From contig WBMQ01000006.1 in the NCBI GenBank assembly GCA_016630905.1, positions 1,612,001 through 1,676,000 of the forward strand: a stretch of DNA of 64,000 bases, read 5' to 3'. Numbering within the stretch: the stretch's first letter is position 1; each line of letters opens with the position of its first letter. Shown here piece after piece: positions 23,479 through 33,250 of this stretch. This stretch comes from Capillidium heterosporum (lineage: Eukaryota > Entomophthoromycota > Entomophthoromycetes > Entomophthorales > Capillidiaceae). Position numbers and translations under genes: made by a program. The notes under the pieces were generated by a model. It was not told the origin of the DNA, did no database searches, and saw only the letters and a list, made by a program, of their open reading frames with translations.

Positions 23479-24567
23479 TTAAGCTTTGGTAGCAGGCTCA
23501 GCCAGCTCAATGACAAAACCAAGACCGATCTTTACGAACTCAGAGACGTGGTCGTAGTTGACAAACTGGGTGGTATCTTGGGGAGTATGGAGTCGGTTGT
23601 TAGTGACATCTTCGAAGGGCATGGCTGACTTGTAGCCAGACCTGTTATAGGAAGCATGGTCCGAACATCCGTAACCGCACTGACCGTTGAACCACTTGTA
23701 GGTACAGAAGTTATCGACCATCAATCTAACGAATTGAGTCAGAGTGGGGTCGGTGTAATCGGTTAAAATCTTGATACGCTTGCTTTGGTTGTATCCAGTC
23801 ATATCAAGCTGCAACATACCGACGACATTTACTTTCTGAGAGGCGTAGGCCTGAGCGATAGCCTGGGATCCACGAAGACCAACTTCTTCAGCCGAGAAGA
23901 ACTGGAACTCTACGGTACGGCGGGGTCGGAAGTTGGATTTGGCAAGAATTCTAAGGACTTCCAAGACCGAGGTAGTACCGGAGCCGTCATCATCGGCACC
24001 AGGAGCGACACCACCGGATGGGTTGTTCAAGTTGATGGAGTCCATGTGGGCGCCGATGACAACTACTTCCGATTTGAGATCGGTACCTTCGATCCTAGCG
24101 ATGACAGAAGATTGAGCCCAAGTGTGCTTGTACAGGCTGGCTGAGAAGGGTCCTGTGTAACCGGCAGCGGCCTTCTTGACTTCTTCCAAAAGGAAGTTGG
24201 AGGCCTGTACACCGTAAGTTGAAGTGTAGTAACGGTTGTAGATGGCCGAATAGCTGGACAGGAACTTGGACATAACCGATTTGTCGATGAGCGAGATGGC
24301 ACTCTTGACGACGGCAGGGTAAGATACCTTGGTGGGGATGGCGGTGGCGGCCCGTTCATTTGGTTGAAACTTTGATTCATTCTGGTGGTCTGTGATATCA
24401 AAGAAGTGTTTGCGGTTACGGATGAGGTCTAGGACTTCATTTTCGGTTAGCCATACTGGAGCAGTCTTCTCACTGAGCTGGATCAACCGTCTTTCGGCTT
24501 GGGGGATGGAGTTGGCACTGATTACCGAGATGGCAAGGAAGGTTAATAAAGTGGTGAAGGCACGCAT
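23479..24567 (-). CDS. Secreted leucine aminopeptidase, M28 family, 362 aa
   Basis: Extracellular or vacuolar zinc aminopeptidase of the M28E (fungal LAP1) type, releasing N-terminal residues from peptides. Start chosen at ATG 24567 (MRAFTTLLTFLAISVISANS, a clean signal peptide); upstream in frame there is only a TTG. A propeptide of roughly 60 residues follows. The di-zinc site is complete: GAHMDS (H174), GADDDGSG (Asp cluster 192-194), SAEEVG (catalytic E227, ligand E228), LQLDMTGY (D255) and NRLHTPQD (H327). Cysteines 288, 297 and 301 are placed for disulfides near the active site, as in secreted members. Intronless, with a TATATAA about 50 bases upstream. High GC for the region, consistent with strong expression. 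Confidence 0.95.
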   Translation of the reverse strand: MRAFTTLLTFLAISVISANSIPQAERRLIQLSEKTAPVWLTENEVLDLIRNRKHFFDITDHQNESKFQPNERAATAIPTKVSYPAVVKSAISLIDKSVMSKFLSSYSAIYNRYYTSTYGVQASNFLLEEVKKAAAGYTGPFSASLYKHTWAQSSVIARIEGTDLKSEVVVIGAHMDSINLNNPSGGVAPGADDDGSGTTSVLEVLRILAKSNFRPRRTVEFQFFSAEEVGLRGSQAIAQAYASQKVNVVGMLQLDMTGYNQSKRIKILTDYTDPTLTQFVRLMVDNFCTYKWFNGQCGYGCSDHASYNRSGYKSAMPFEDVTNNRLHTPQDTTQFVNYDHVSEFVKIGLGFVIELAEPATKA

Positions 24568-24613
24568 TGTCTGTTTATTCAACTTTTAGTTTTTGCTAAT
24601 CTCACTACAGGGC

Positions 24614-24620
24614 TTATATA
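24614..24620 (-). promoter_or_regulatory. TATA box of the aminopeptidase gene
   Basis: TATATAA on the minus strand ~50 bases before the ATG. Confidence 0.5.
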
Positions 24621-25638
24621 CTTGGATATATGTTTATAAATGGTAAAGGAACCACCAAAATTTAGCTATCTAGCTCTGGCATGCGACTTTGTGACTTGGG
24701 CTTGTGAGTTTATTTACCCCTCGACTTTTGCTGAATCAAATAATGTTATTTTTGATACTTTGATTTGAAGAACTCTGTCAAGTACTCCCCAATCAGCTGC
24801 TGTACACCGCAAGTACATATACTGTAGTCACATATATCTTTACTCCTCATTGTGACGCCAATGGACAAACTTTTAGTTGGCTAAATAGCTAAATTTAGGA
24901 TTCAGATGTACTTGTGATCAATAGTGTGTATCAACAGAAAATAGGGATGATAGCTCATAAGTCTGATGAAATTCGCAAAGATAAATATGAACCGCCTCAA
25001 ATCGATGTACCTCATAAGTTCCAAATAAATTGTATAATGGCCTATTGTTTTGATTATTTTATAGCACAGCTAATTTGGAATTTTGAAAGCATCCTTTTGA
25101 GAAGGATCCTACACTTGTAAAGTGTCGTATACAATGCAAGAGAATTGGGTACAATGTCAGTAGTATGTTGATAAGTATCATATGCCAGTAAATACGATTA
25201 GTACCTGTGTTTATATAGACTTATTGTTGAATTTTCGTTTAAGGCTAACTTTTGAATCAATCACCAGCAGCAAGCAAACTAGTACTGGTATGATCAAGGT
25301 TTGAGATCTCAAATCTTCATAACGAATTTATACAATATATCGGTACTTTATAATAGTATAGGCTCAATAAACAGCAAAAGTCACAATGTCAAATAGCAAG
25401 TAGATTCACCAATTCTATAGTAGCAGAATCTATTCATTTGGCGGGAAAGTCCCGCATGTTATTATCTACAAAACTTGTTGGATAGTGACTTTAACAATTT
25501 TCAGACCCTAAAATGAGAATTCTTTCTTTCTTATCTAACATACTTTTTAAGTAAAGCGCTGTATATTTTAAGTATAAATATATATTCTAAAGTAGGTATT
25601 TTATTTAATCAAATAATAATTGCCGTGGCGGTAATTAA

Positions 25639-25796
25639 CAAGGACCTAGACCAGTGATATACAGCCTTATATATGTATTAATATTAGCATAGTAAACTTT
25701 CAATATACTTTATTAGAGCATGCCAATATTTTAGAATTTAGCATGCATATATAGGCACACTCACAAAATGTTGAATATCACTGGCTTAGACCTTTT
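25639..25796. mobile_element. Small terminal-inverted-repeat element (MITE-like), copy 1
   Basis: About 155 bp bounded by inverted ends: the left has AGACCAGTGATATACA and the right, read on the other strand, AAGCCAGTGATATTCA. No coding capacity. The right end (ACTCACAAAATGTTGAATAT...) is also found in direct orientation at 27403. The size and ends fit a non-autonomous DNA transposon; target-site duplication unclear. Confidence 0.5.
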
Positions 25797-26296
25797 GAGC
25801 ATCAAGTAGTATGAATGAGAATTTAGGAGCTATACTCCTCTAGTTTAATTGTCTAATACTAGTGAAGCGGAATAGGCCACCCAAAACAACATAATTGAGG
25901 GAAAACCAGCTGTTGATTAACTTATAGCTTATCATCAGCCTTTTGAGCTTAAAGCATCAGAGCTAACTCCATACAGATGTATAATCCAAGGTATAATATT
26001 CAGGATATAAATATTGTAAATAGCCATTAAGGTATCGATAAAGACAGCATTTTAGAGTAACTCAGATATCTGAAGAAACTAGGATGGCTTATAAAAACTA
26101 AAAGAAGTAAAGTACGATGCTTGGCTTTACATCGATAATAGAACCATTTATCATTATATATGTCTGAACATTTTTTAATATTTACATTATAAGCAAATAA
26201 TTTTATTAGTACTTATGGTAAGCCATGAGCTGATCCAGTATTCACATATACATACAACATAAGTGTGGTCTAATTGTTAGAGATAATCAATCGTAA

Positions 26297-26560
26297 GTCG
26301 ATTTACATTCCGTTCAAAAGGTCAAGCTTGTTCTTGGTTCTCAATATATTGGAAACCATCTACTTTTGATGGTAAACGCCTGCTTCTACTGAAATTCCAA
26401 GTCTACCTGTGACAATGAGAAGGGTGAAGCCAAGGTAAGATTCACTGAAGCCCTATATACCTATATGTATCGTTTAAAAGATTTCCATTACCAGAAGAGT
26501 CAAATCGTTTTGAACAAGATAAACAAGCTACAAGAGGCTAAAGAAAATAGTCACCGATAG
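26297..26560 (+). pseudogene. Coding remnant with one internal TGA
   Basis: 31 open codons (VKLVLGSQYIGNHLLLMVNA), TGA, then 55 codons of charged helical sequence (VRFTEALYTYMYRLKDFHYQ, IVLNKINKLQEAKENS) ending at TAG. Strongly protein-like on this strand; family unknown. Confidence 0.4.
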
Positions 26561-27333
26561 AGAGATCTCTATCATAACAAGGGTTTACGTTTATAGGTTC
26601 ATCGTTTATAGATACTCAAAGAAGAAATGATGGGCTGTTTATAGTTAATAAGACTATACAAGCATCGTTGATAAAAAATATTGGGAATTTGGTTGTACAA
26701 TTTAACTTTAAACATGTAAGCATCACTACCAATTGATTATATATATGGTTTTGCTTTAGAACTCGCCATTGAAGTCAAGAACTACATAATGGAGTAGGGA
26801 GTTGAAAATATAGGATCCTATGCTTAAGCATTGAGCCATTAAAGTATCTACAGATTACTGTAACTAAAAGTTGGATGCACCAAATACACTTCTTATTTTT
26901 TACAAGAGTTAATGATGCATTACTTAATCAGAGTATAGCCTGTAGAATTTTCATTATAAAGTCTTGCAAGTAAGGAAATACAACTGGTATACTTCCATAA
27001 ACTATATACTATTTTAATCTAAATTAGTGGTGTTTAATCTAGTGGGCATATCCACGTTTGCATAATAAAATTTTAATAAAATATTAAAACATGCCAGCAG
27101 TTTACCTCTACTATTCAGACACATAATAAAGGCGATGTTTTACAATCGACCAAAAGACGCATATTTGAGCTATATGTGAAGAACACTATATGCAATGAAA
27201 TATTAATTGACTACATATATGCTGTATTGCATTTAAATTAAAATAGCATGAACCTTCTAGTGTCTTATGGAGCTTTTCTCTGATATAGTCTATAGGATTG
27301 TAAGAATAGTACCTTCAAACCACCATTCAAATT

Positions 27334-27443
27334 TGAATATAAACCAGTGAGTGAGACTCGTTGTTCAAGTATTAGGGGTTAAAGTTTGTTGTGCAAGTAT
27401 GGATGTACTCACAAAAGGTTGAATGTCACTGGTCTATATTAAG
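27334..27443. mobile_element. Small terminal-inverted-repeat element (MITE-like), copy 2
   Basis: About 110 bp. Left end AATATAAACCAGTGA and right end, reverse complemented, AATATAGACCAGTGA. Shares the right-end sequence ACTCACAAAA-GTTGAAT-TCACTGG with copy 1, in the same orientation, but is about 45 bp shorter internally. Confidence 0.5.
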
Positions 27444-27997
27444 AACGCCGGTTCATAATTAGAATGGAATACAAAATATGAAGTTTTTGTATGCTTCCTA
27501 GGTATAAACTGCAACAGCCATTGGCAATAAAATCTATATAATTCATAATGGTGTATTAGAAATCATCGCTTTTCAAATTTTGATATCGGTTTGATGGATT
27601 ATATATTGAGGATTAAAATGCACAATATATCAATGCGATAAGTTGCAAGATATATAGGGAAGGTAGGTAATCTATATACATTACGTAAAATGGATGTCCA
27701 AAGTCTAGGCTTAACGGTGGTATTACCGTACCATGGATAGTTTATAGGTATCCGACCACCGACACATCTTGGTTTATGTTAAAGTAATTACACTTGCATT
27801 AATAATAAGCCATGTCTATTATTATTATATATATGGTGCTTCCTGTGTTGAATACAGCTGTTATTTAAATTGGTAGAATACCTTCGCTGGTATGTGTATA
27901 GCTTATGCCGGTGCTTGAGTTGTACACAAAACAGGTAAGCTTACACCTTCATGTGCGTACCACGATTCGAATTTGATCTATATAGGAAATGCACTAA

Positions 27998-28301
27998 ATT
28001 CGAACAGCAGGTCATTGTCTAGACCTGCAAGGTAGCCTGCAGCTTACGGAACTTCCAATGCATTTTATCTCAGAGTACAAAGATGTTGCTATATTTAAAT
28101 AAGTCGGAGTATGACATGAGACTAAAGGAGCCTAATCCTATAGCTGCCTATTTTATCTCGTATGACACCTTGACCCCTGACTTTGTTCTAAAAAGAACCC
28201 TAAGAGATAGGTTATCTACATTTTCATACCAAAAGTACGTGTGCACCAACTTGACTAAACAAGTTAAACTAAACTCCGACTTTTCCATCAAGATAAGTTG
28301 A
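27998..28301 (+). pseudogene. Coding remnant with a frame shift
   Basis: 34 open codons from 27998 (CLDLQGSLQLTELPMHFISE, then YKDVAIFK) end in TAA at 28100; an overlapping frame from ATG 28083 runs 72 codons to 28301 (KEPNPIAAYFISYDTLTPDF). Together they read like one protein with a frame change. Not identified. The 72-codon frame could alternatively be a genuine small gene, but nothing supports it. Confidence 0.3.
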
Positions 28302-28456
28302 TCCTGACTCATAACCTCTAAAGTACTCAAAATTTTTATGGAATCAATCAACTTGCTGATTCATTACACCTTACAAGCTAAAATTAGCTAATCAAATGAC
28401 TACAATTATAGATTGTGCTGCATAATCTTCTTTTTGAACGATTTGTAGGATTTGGG

Positions 28457-28463
28457 TATAAAA
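28457..28463 (+). promoter_or_regulatory. TATA box of the first ZIP gene
   Basis: TATAAAA ~60 bases before the ATG. Confidence 0.5.
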
Positions 28464-28518
28464 GTGGCAGGCGCCCAACTCAATTTCATCGCTCACTCAA
28501 TTCCAACAGTTTCAAAAA

Positions 28519-29706
28519 ATGAAAGTTCAAATCAAAAGTCTTACCTTCCTCCTCATCGTCCTATCCCTTATCGCAACCGCCAAGTCGGAATCAAGCGTCA
28601 TCCAAGCTACCACTGCCAATACCCCCAACAAGGACAACCTAGTAGTCCTACAAAGACGTCACGGTAACCATGGGGCTAGCGATCACGACCACGATCATGA
28701 CCATGATGAACATGACCATGACCACGACCATGACCATGAATCCCAAGGAAGCATGCCCTCCACCTGCGGAAATATCGAAGAAATTGTAGACTACGACCTA
28801 CCCCTCCACATTGGCGCTATCTTCATCGTGCTTGTAGTTGGCTCAGTTGGGTGTTTATTGACCGCAACCGCCAAGTCCTTACCTTTTGTCAAGCTTTCTC
28901 CCTTTATCATCGACATAGGACGCCATTTTGGTACCGGTGTTATTATCTCAACTGCTTTCATCCACATGTTGATGGCCTCGATCTCCAACCTAACTTCTCC
29001 TTGCGCCCCCGAAGCCTTCCAAAAGTACATCTCCTTCGGCCCTTTGATCGCCATGTTGGCTGGGTTCGCCATGCACCTCATCGAGATGATCGTTCTTTCC
29101 AACGCTATAACAACTTGCTCGACCAACGTCTCTCAGGAATTTGACATACCGAGGAAAATTGAAGCACCCTCTCACAGCAACCCTGAACACGAGCACAACC
29201 ACACTCACTTCATAATGGTAACCGAAAGGAAAATTTCAACTTACATCCTCGAATTCGGCATCCTTGCCCACTCTGTCTTCATTGGGTTGTCTCTAGGTGT
29301 ATCTTCTGGCAAGGAGTTCACTTCGCTGCTAGTAGCTATTTGCTTCCATCAGTTCTTCGAAGGCATCGGTATTGGTGCCCGAATCGCTGAACTCGAATTT
29401 AGCTCCAAATTGCACCCCACTCTTATGATCATATTCTTTTCAATTACTACTTCCTTTGGTATGGCCATTGGAGTTGGTATTCACTCTAGCTACTCGGCCA
29501 CCTCTACCACCTCTTTGGTAGTTCAAGGTGTATTCGACGCTATATCTGCCGGTATTTTAATATACACCGGTTTCGTCGACCTTATGGGCAAAGAGATGAG
29601 CATTACCTCTGAGTTTGGCCGCAAGCCTTGGTCTTCCAAGATCTTCTACCTACTTGCTCTGTACCTTGGGGCCGCCGTCATGGCCATCATCGGTGTTTGG
29701 GCTTAG
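28519..29706 (+). CDS. ZIP-family zinc transporter, 395 aa
   Basis: Plasma- or vacuolar-membrane metal importer moving Zn2+ (possibly Fe2+) into the cytosol. N-terminal signal-like segment (residues 1-22), then an extracytoplasmic His/Asp-rich tract (residues 48-73, DHDHDHDH repeats) that probably captures zinc. About eight membrane segments follow. The cytosolic loop carries a second metal-binding stretch (HEHNHTHF near 224-231). The binuclear centre motifs are intact: TM4 ILAHSVFIGLSLG (H251) and TM5 CFHQFFEGIGIG (H277, E281). Intronless with an ATG at 28519. Convergent paralogue at 31033. No Zap1-type site (ACCTTNAAGGT) was seen upstream. Confidence 0.95.
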   Translation: MKVQIKSLTFLLIVLSLIATAKSESSVIQATTANTPNKDNLVVLQRRHGNHGASDHDHDHDHDEHDHDHDHDHESQGSMPSTCGNIEEIVDYDLPLHIGAIFIVLVVGSVGCLLTATAKSLPFVKLSPFIIDIGRHFGTGVIISTAFIHMLMASISNLTSPCAPEAFQKYISFGPLIAMLAGFAMHLIEMIVLSNAITTCSTNVSQEFDIPRKIEAPSHSNPEHEHNHTHFIMVTERKISTYILEFGILAHSVFIGLSLGVSSGKEFTSLLVAICFHQFFEGIGIGARIAELEFSSKLHPTLMIIFFSITTSFGMAIGVGIHSSYSATSTTSLVVQGVFDAISAGILIYTGFVDLMGKEMSITSEFGRKPWSSKIFYLLALYLGAAVMAIIGVWA

Positions 29707-31032
29707 TTCTCATCAGTTTCATCAGTTTTAGTGTTCAAATAAATATTTCATTTTTAACTTGTCTATGTATATTTTTTACTATAGACACAATCTTATTGAC
29801 TTTCAATTTAAACATCTATATTTAAGAGATGTTCTGTAAGGTTACCTATCCTGCCCAAAACAGATTCTTGTAATTTATCCCAATAACTTCTCCATAAATC
29901 AATGTACTTTGCAGAATTCTCAAGCTATAAAGTAAAAAGTAGGGTGACTACCCGCAAATGCCAAATGGTTTCAAAAGATAACTATATCGAGCACTACAGC
30001 TCTTCCAAGTTCAAACGCGGATTGACAGTTTGATATCAAAGATTTTAAGCGAGCTATTATGCCATAATTGGTACTATTGCTTCAATTTAGAACAGCAAAC
30101 CTGTCACTAGGCGAGTGTCTATTGATACTGAACCCGACATTTCTATAACCCTTGTAAAAATATAGTAAAAGTACCTTGATTGTAGAGTGGGGAACTCGCC
30201 ACTATTCTATTACTTTTATCACCTGTTCAGGACAAGGTACCTTTTAGCAAACCTTTGCCAGCCAATCAGAGCTTTCAAACCAAGGTCATCCATCTTCAAG
30301 CTTACTAAATTTATGGATAGACCAATGAAATCTTTGTTGAGGAGCAGTAAAGGGTTTCGGATTTCAGGCACTTTTGGCAAGAGAACTTTACACAAAGTTT
30401 ACGGTTGTTGAAGGGATACGAAGTAGATAAATTGAATGGGCAACCGGTTTTATCACAAATCTGTGATGAAGGGTGGTCGCCAAAACTAGATGGCTTTGTA
30501 CAACATACTTGTACTCAGGTTGCTAATATATCCATATGAAACATCGTATATTATTGAAAGTACCGAAGTATGTTTTAGGTTCAAGTTATCTAAACATCAG
30601 CACCTCAATATACCGATATGAAAATTGAATTCCCGGATACGAGCTGTATTTTGTGGATGAAGCACGTACATATTACCAAATTATACTATATGGGATACTA
30701 TAAATGGGAAAATTGGTATAAGGTTGGTCCGCTTATACATATATCTATAGCAGTAGCATCCTAGTGAAAAGAGGTTTAGCCCGTAACAGTAGGTTGAAAT
30801 GTGTCAGTTGTACATATTTGGCCTCTGATAATCAATCTCCGAGTATTCTTTGTAACAATACCCGAAGTTATAAATTTTTAGTTCTGTATAGCTATATTTT
30901 TCATTCAAAGTGCCGATTTTTATTGTGGTGCATCATAGATTGTATTGTTAGGATATGTCTATATAAAGTAAAAGCTATAGAAACTGTAGATACATAGAGT
31001 TAAAAGACAAGGTTTATTTATACTAGCTGCAT
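29707..31032. other. Intergenic between convergent ZIP genes
   Basis: AT-rich; carries a clear coding remnant at 30186 and weaker protein-like pieces near 29950-30100 on the same strand, perhaps parts of one dead gene. Confidence 0.5.
30186..30539 (+). pseudogene. Dead gene remnant, 117 codons with three stops
   Basis: One frame: 41 codons (ELATILLLLSPVQDKVPFSK...), TAA, short gap with TAG, TNEIFVEEQ, TAA, then 60 open codons (RVSDFRHFWQENFTQSLRLL, GYEVDKLNGQPVLSQICDEG, ...) to TGA. The last 60 codons look like real protein. Family unknown. Confidence 0.45.
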
Positions 31033-32238
31033 CTAGGCCCAAATACCAATGATCGCCATCGAGACAGCTCCAAGGTACAAGGCCACTAGATAAGTCAGGC
31101 GTACTTGCCAAGGTTTATTTCCAAATTCTGAGGAGCAACTCATCTCCCTCCCTAGCAAGTCCACTAAACCGGTATATATTAAAATACCGGCAGATATGGC
31201 GTCAAACACTCCTTGAACTACTATAGATCCCGCAGAGGTGCTAGAATAAGTGGAATGTACGAGTATGCCTAGTACAACCCCTAGCGGTGTTGTTACTGAG
31301 AATGATAAGGTCATGAGTAAAGCATGGGACTTGGAGATGTTTCTAAGGTCAGCTATCCTGGCTCCCAACCCAATACCTTCGAAAAACTGGTGGAAACTTA
31401 TGGCAATTAAGAGTGGTGAAAAAGCTTCACCATAGGTTACTCCAAGGGATAAGCCTACGAAAATGGAATGGGCTATGATGCCAAATTCTAAGATGTAGGT
31501 GGAAAGTTTTCGCTCTGCGTTTAAGAACATATGAGAATGAGGATGGGAATGGGGATGAGAATGAGAATGATTGTGGGAGGTAATATCGAAGGTATCGTAA
31601 CATACTCGGTCGTCCGTTTTCTTATTGAATATACTTTTATCTTTACTTTTAAAATGAAGCATTATTTGAAGCTCGATCAGATGCATAGCGAATATCGACA
31701 ACATAGTAATTAAAGGACCAAATGCTGAGTAGCTTTGGAAGACCTGGGGAGCACATTCAGAAGTTAAGTTCTCTATAGAGCCCATCAGCATGTGGATGAA
31801 AGCGGTGGATATTATGACTCCGGACCCAAAGTGACGTCCTATACCGATGAAGATCTCGGGCAATTTTACAAAGTAATTTGTTCTTGCCATCGATGTCAAC
31901 GTACAACCAATGAAGCTGACTAGGAATACTAGTAAAACTGCGACTATATGTATTGACATGTCGTAAGTGGACCCTTCATCAACCGAACCACAGACATCAC
32001 TTATATCAGCTTTAGAAATGAGGTTGGTAGTGTTGGCAACGTTCTTAATTGGAGTTTTGGCAGTTTTTGTTACAACGCTTTCATCAATAGAAGAATTTAT
32101 TCTTGATGGACTTTCGGTCTGGGTCCGATAGTATTGAGTAGTATTGACTGAGTTTAACTTGTCAGACATAGGTGAGCTTAAAGTAGTACATCCCAAAAGT
32201 TGTAGTATCAAAAGGAAGGCGAAGCTGTGGAAGTTCAT
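31033..32238 (-). CDS. ZIP-family zinc transporter, 401 aa
   Basis: Paralogue of the gene at 28519, sharing long stretches (HFGSGVIISTAFIHMLMGSI, FHQFFEGIGLGARIADL, VVQGVFDAISAGILIYTGLV). Signal-like N-terminus (MNFHSFAFLLILQLLGC), about eight membrane segments, intact metal site (IIAHSIFVGLSLG and FHQFFEG). It lacks the long N-terminal His/Asp tract; instead the cytosolic loop has a strong His ladder (HNHSHSHPHSHPHSH). The extracytoplasmic N-region is Ser/Thr/Asn-rich. This trade of histidine-rich regions suggests different zinc affinity or regulation between the two. Intronless, ATG at 32238. Confidence 0.95.
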   Translation of the reverse strand: MNFHSFAFLLILQLLGCTTLSSPMSDKLNSVNTTQYYRTQTESPSRINSSIDESVVTKTAKTPIKNVANTTNLISKADISDVCGSVDEGSTYDMSIHIVAVLLVFLVSFIGCTLTSMARTNYFVKLPEIFIGIGRHFGSGVIISTAFIHMLMGSIENLTSECAPQVFQSYSAFGPLITMLSIFAMHLIELQIMLHFKSKDKSIFNKKTDDRVCYDTFDITSHNHSHSHPHSHPHSHMFLNAERKLSTYILEFGIIAHSIFVGLSLGVTYGEAFSPLLIAISFHQFFEGIGLGARIADLRNISKSHALLMTLSFSVTTPLGVVLGILVHSTYSSTSAGSIVVQGVFDAISAGILIYTGLVDLLGREMSCSSEFGNKPWQVRLTYLVALYLGAVSMAIIGIWA

Positions 32239-32842
32239 TTTTTGTTATCATTAATTTATAGGACAGGAACTTATTTATATACTATCTGAATGAACTATTC
32301 ACTTGCAAAGCTAGGTAGTTTCTATGTTTTTACAGTCGGATACATTGCGGTGAACATTACCTAATAGAGTCGAGCTCAACTTCAAAAAAAGTTAAATTGA
32401 ATGAGTACCATCCCGGTTATTGTTATCTGCGCATAGTTTAAATTTAGCACCTGATTAAATCATAACAGCTGAAAGAAGTTTCCACACGACCCATGTCTAA
32501 GGTTTACCCGGTCTTCAATTTGATCTATTTATAAGGGTATCATGCGACCTTAACTCCCATCAATTTATTGGAAAGTGGATATGCACTGGAATGAGTACCT
32601 TACAGGTTACCGATATAGAACTATGGTGCAATTTGTTGGAAATATGAGCCAACTTTATCGCTAGGAATTACTAATTCAACTTCGATACCAAACCCCCTTT
32701 TATGTGTACGGATAAAGGCTGTGCTGCGTAAAGCCTAGATGAAGTGTCACATATCTATCCCAACCAACCTTTTTAAAAGGGATGGTAAGCACCTCAGCAG
32801 AAATTTGTACTTTACTTTTTTTTAATTTTTATACGGGAAAAA
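32239..32842. other. Intergenic, divergent promoters of ZIP2 and the Ecl1-like gene
   Basis: AT-rich; a TATTTATA-type element lies about 35-40 bases before the ZIP ATG and TTTTTAAAAGG about 70 bases before the Ecl1-like ATG. Confidence 0.45.
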
Positions 32843-33250
32843 ATGGATACTAACTGGTGCACTATATGCTCGAAGCACATTGACTTTTCCGATAATTCCC
32901 TATACTGCAGTATGGAATGCTATGCAATGGATTTAGCACTTGAAGGTAGTGCTCCACCTACTTCTATTCCTTCAGTTACTTCAACTCCATCTACCTGTTC
33001 CCCCAACTGTTCATCTAACCCGTCTCCAACTATTGATTATCGTTACCGTCCCGCATTGTCCCCATATTTTACTATAAACTTGAACAAAGCCCCATCTACT
33101 CCTACTCCTTCGAGTGCTTCAACTTCCTCCACCTGCTCGTCCATCAAGTTACCAACTGCTGACTACTGTCCTAAACTATCCCCAACTGTCTATATAGACT
33201 TGAACAAGATTTCACCACCCAACTTTTCGCTGGGACCTTCCCGTATCTGA
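32843..33250 (+). CDS. Ecl1-like zinc-binding protein, 135 aa
   Basis: The N-terminus WCTICSKHIDFSDNSLYCSM has four metal-ligand cysteines (6, 9, 22, 26) in the C-x2-C...LYCS-x2-C pattern of the fungal Ecl1 family, small regulators linked to chronological lifespan and nutrient or metal stress. The rest is Ser/Thr/Pro-rich and contains an internal duplication: STCS...DYRYRPALSPYFTINLNK and STCS...DYCPKLSPTVYIDLNK. Adjacent to two zinc transporters, fitting a role in zinc response, though this is inference. Single exon; ATG at 32843. Confidence 0.75.
   Translation: MDTNWCTICSKHIDFSDNSLYCSMECYAMDLALEGSAPPTSIPSVTSTPSTCSPNCSSNPSPTIDYRYRPALSPYFTINLNKAPSTPTPSSASTSSTCSSIKLPTADYCPKLSPTVYIDLNKISPPNFSLGPSRI

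Larger units (their letters stand above)
24568..28518. other. Four-kb gene-poor region
   Basis: Divergent upstream regions of the aminopeptidase and the first ZIP transporter. Contains two copies of a small inverted-repeat element (25639 and 27334) and two coding remnants (26297 and 27998). The rest is AT-rich with no supported feature. Confidence 0.6.

Noticed and set aside
27998-28102. Ty3-type polyprotein linker before reverse transcriptase (LPMHFISEYKDVAIFK)
   Set aside because: The resemblance is limited to a few residues and no reverse transcriptase motif follows.
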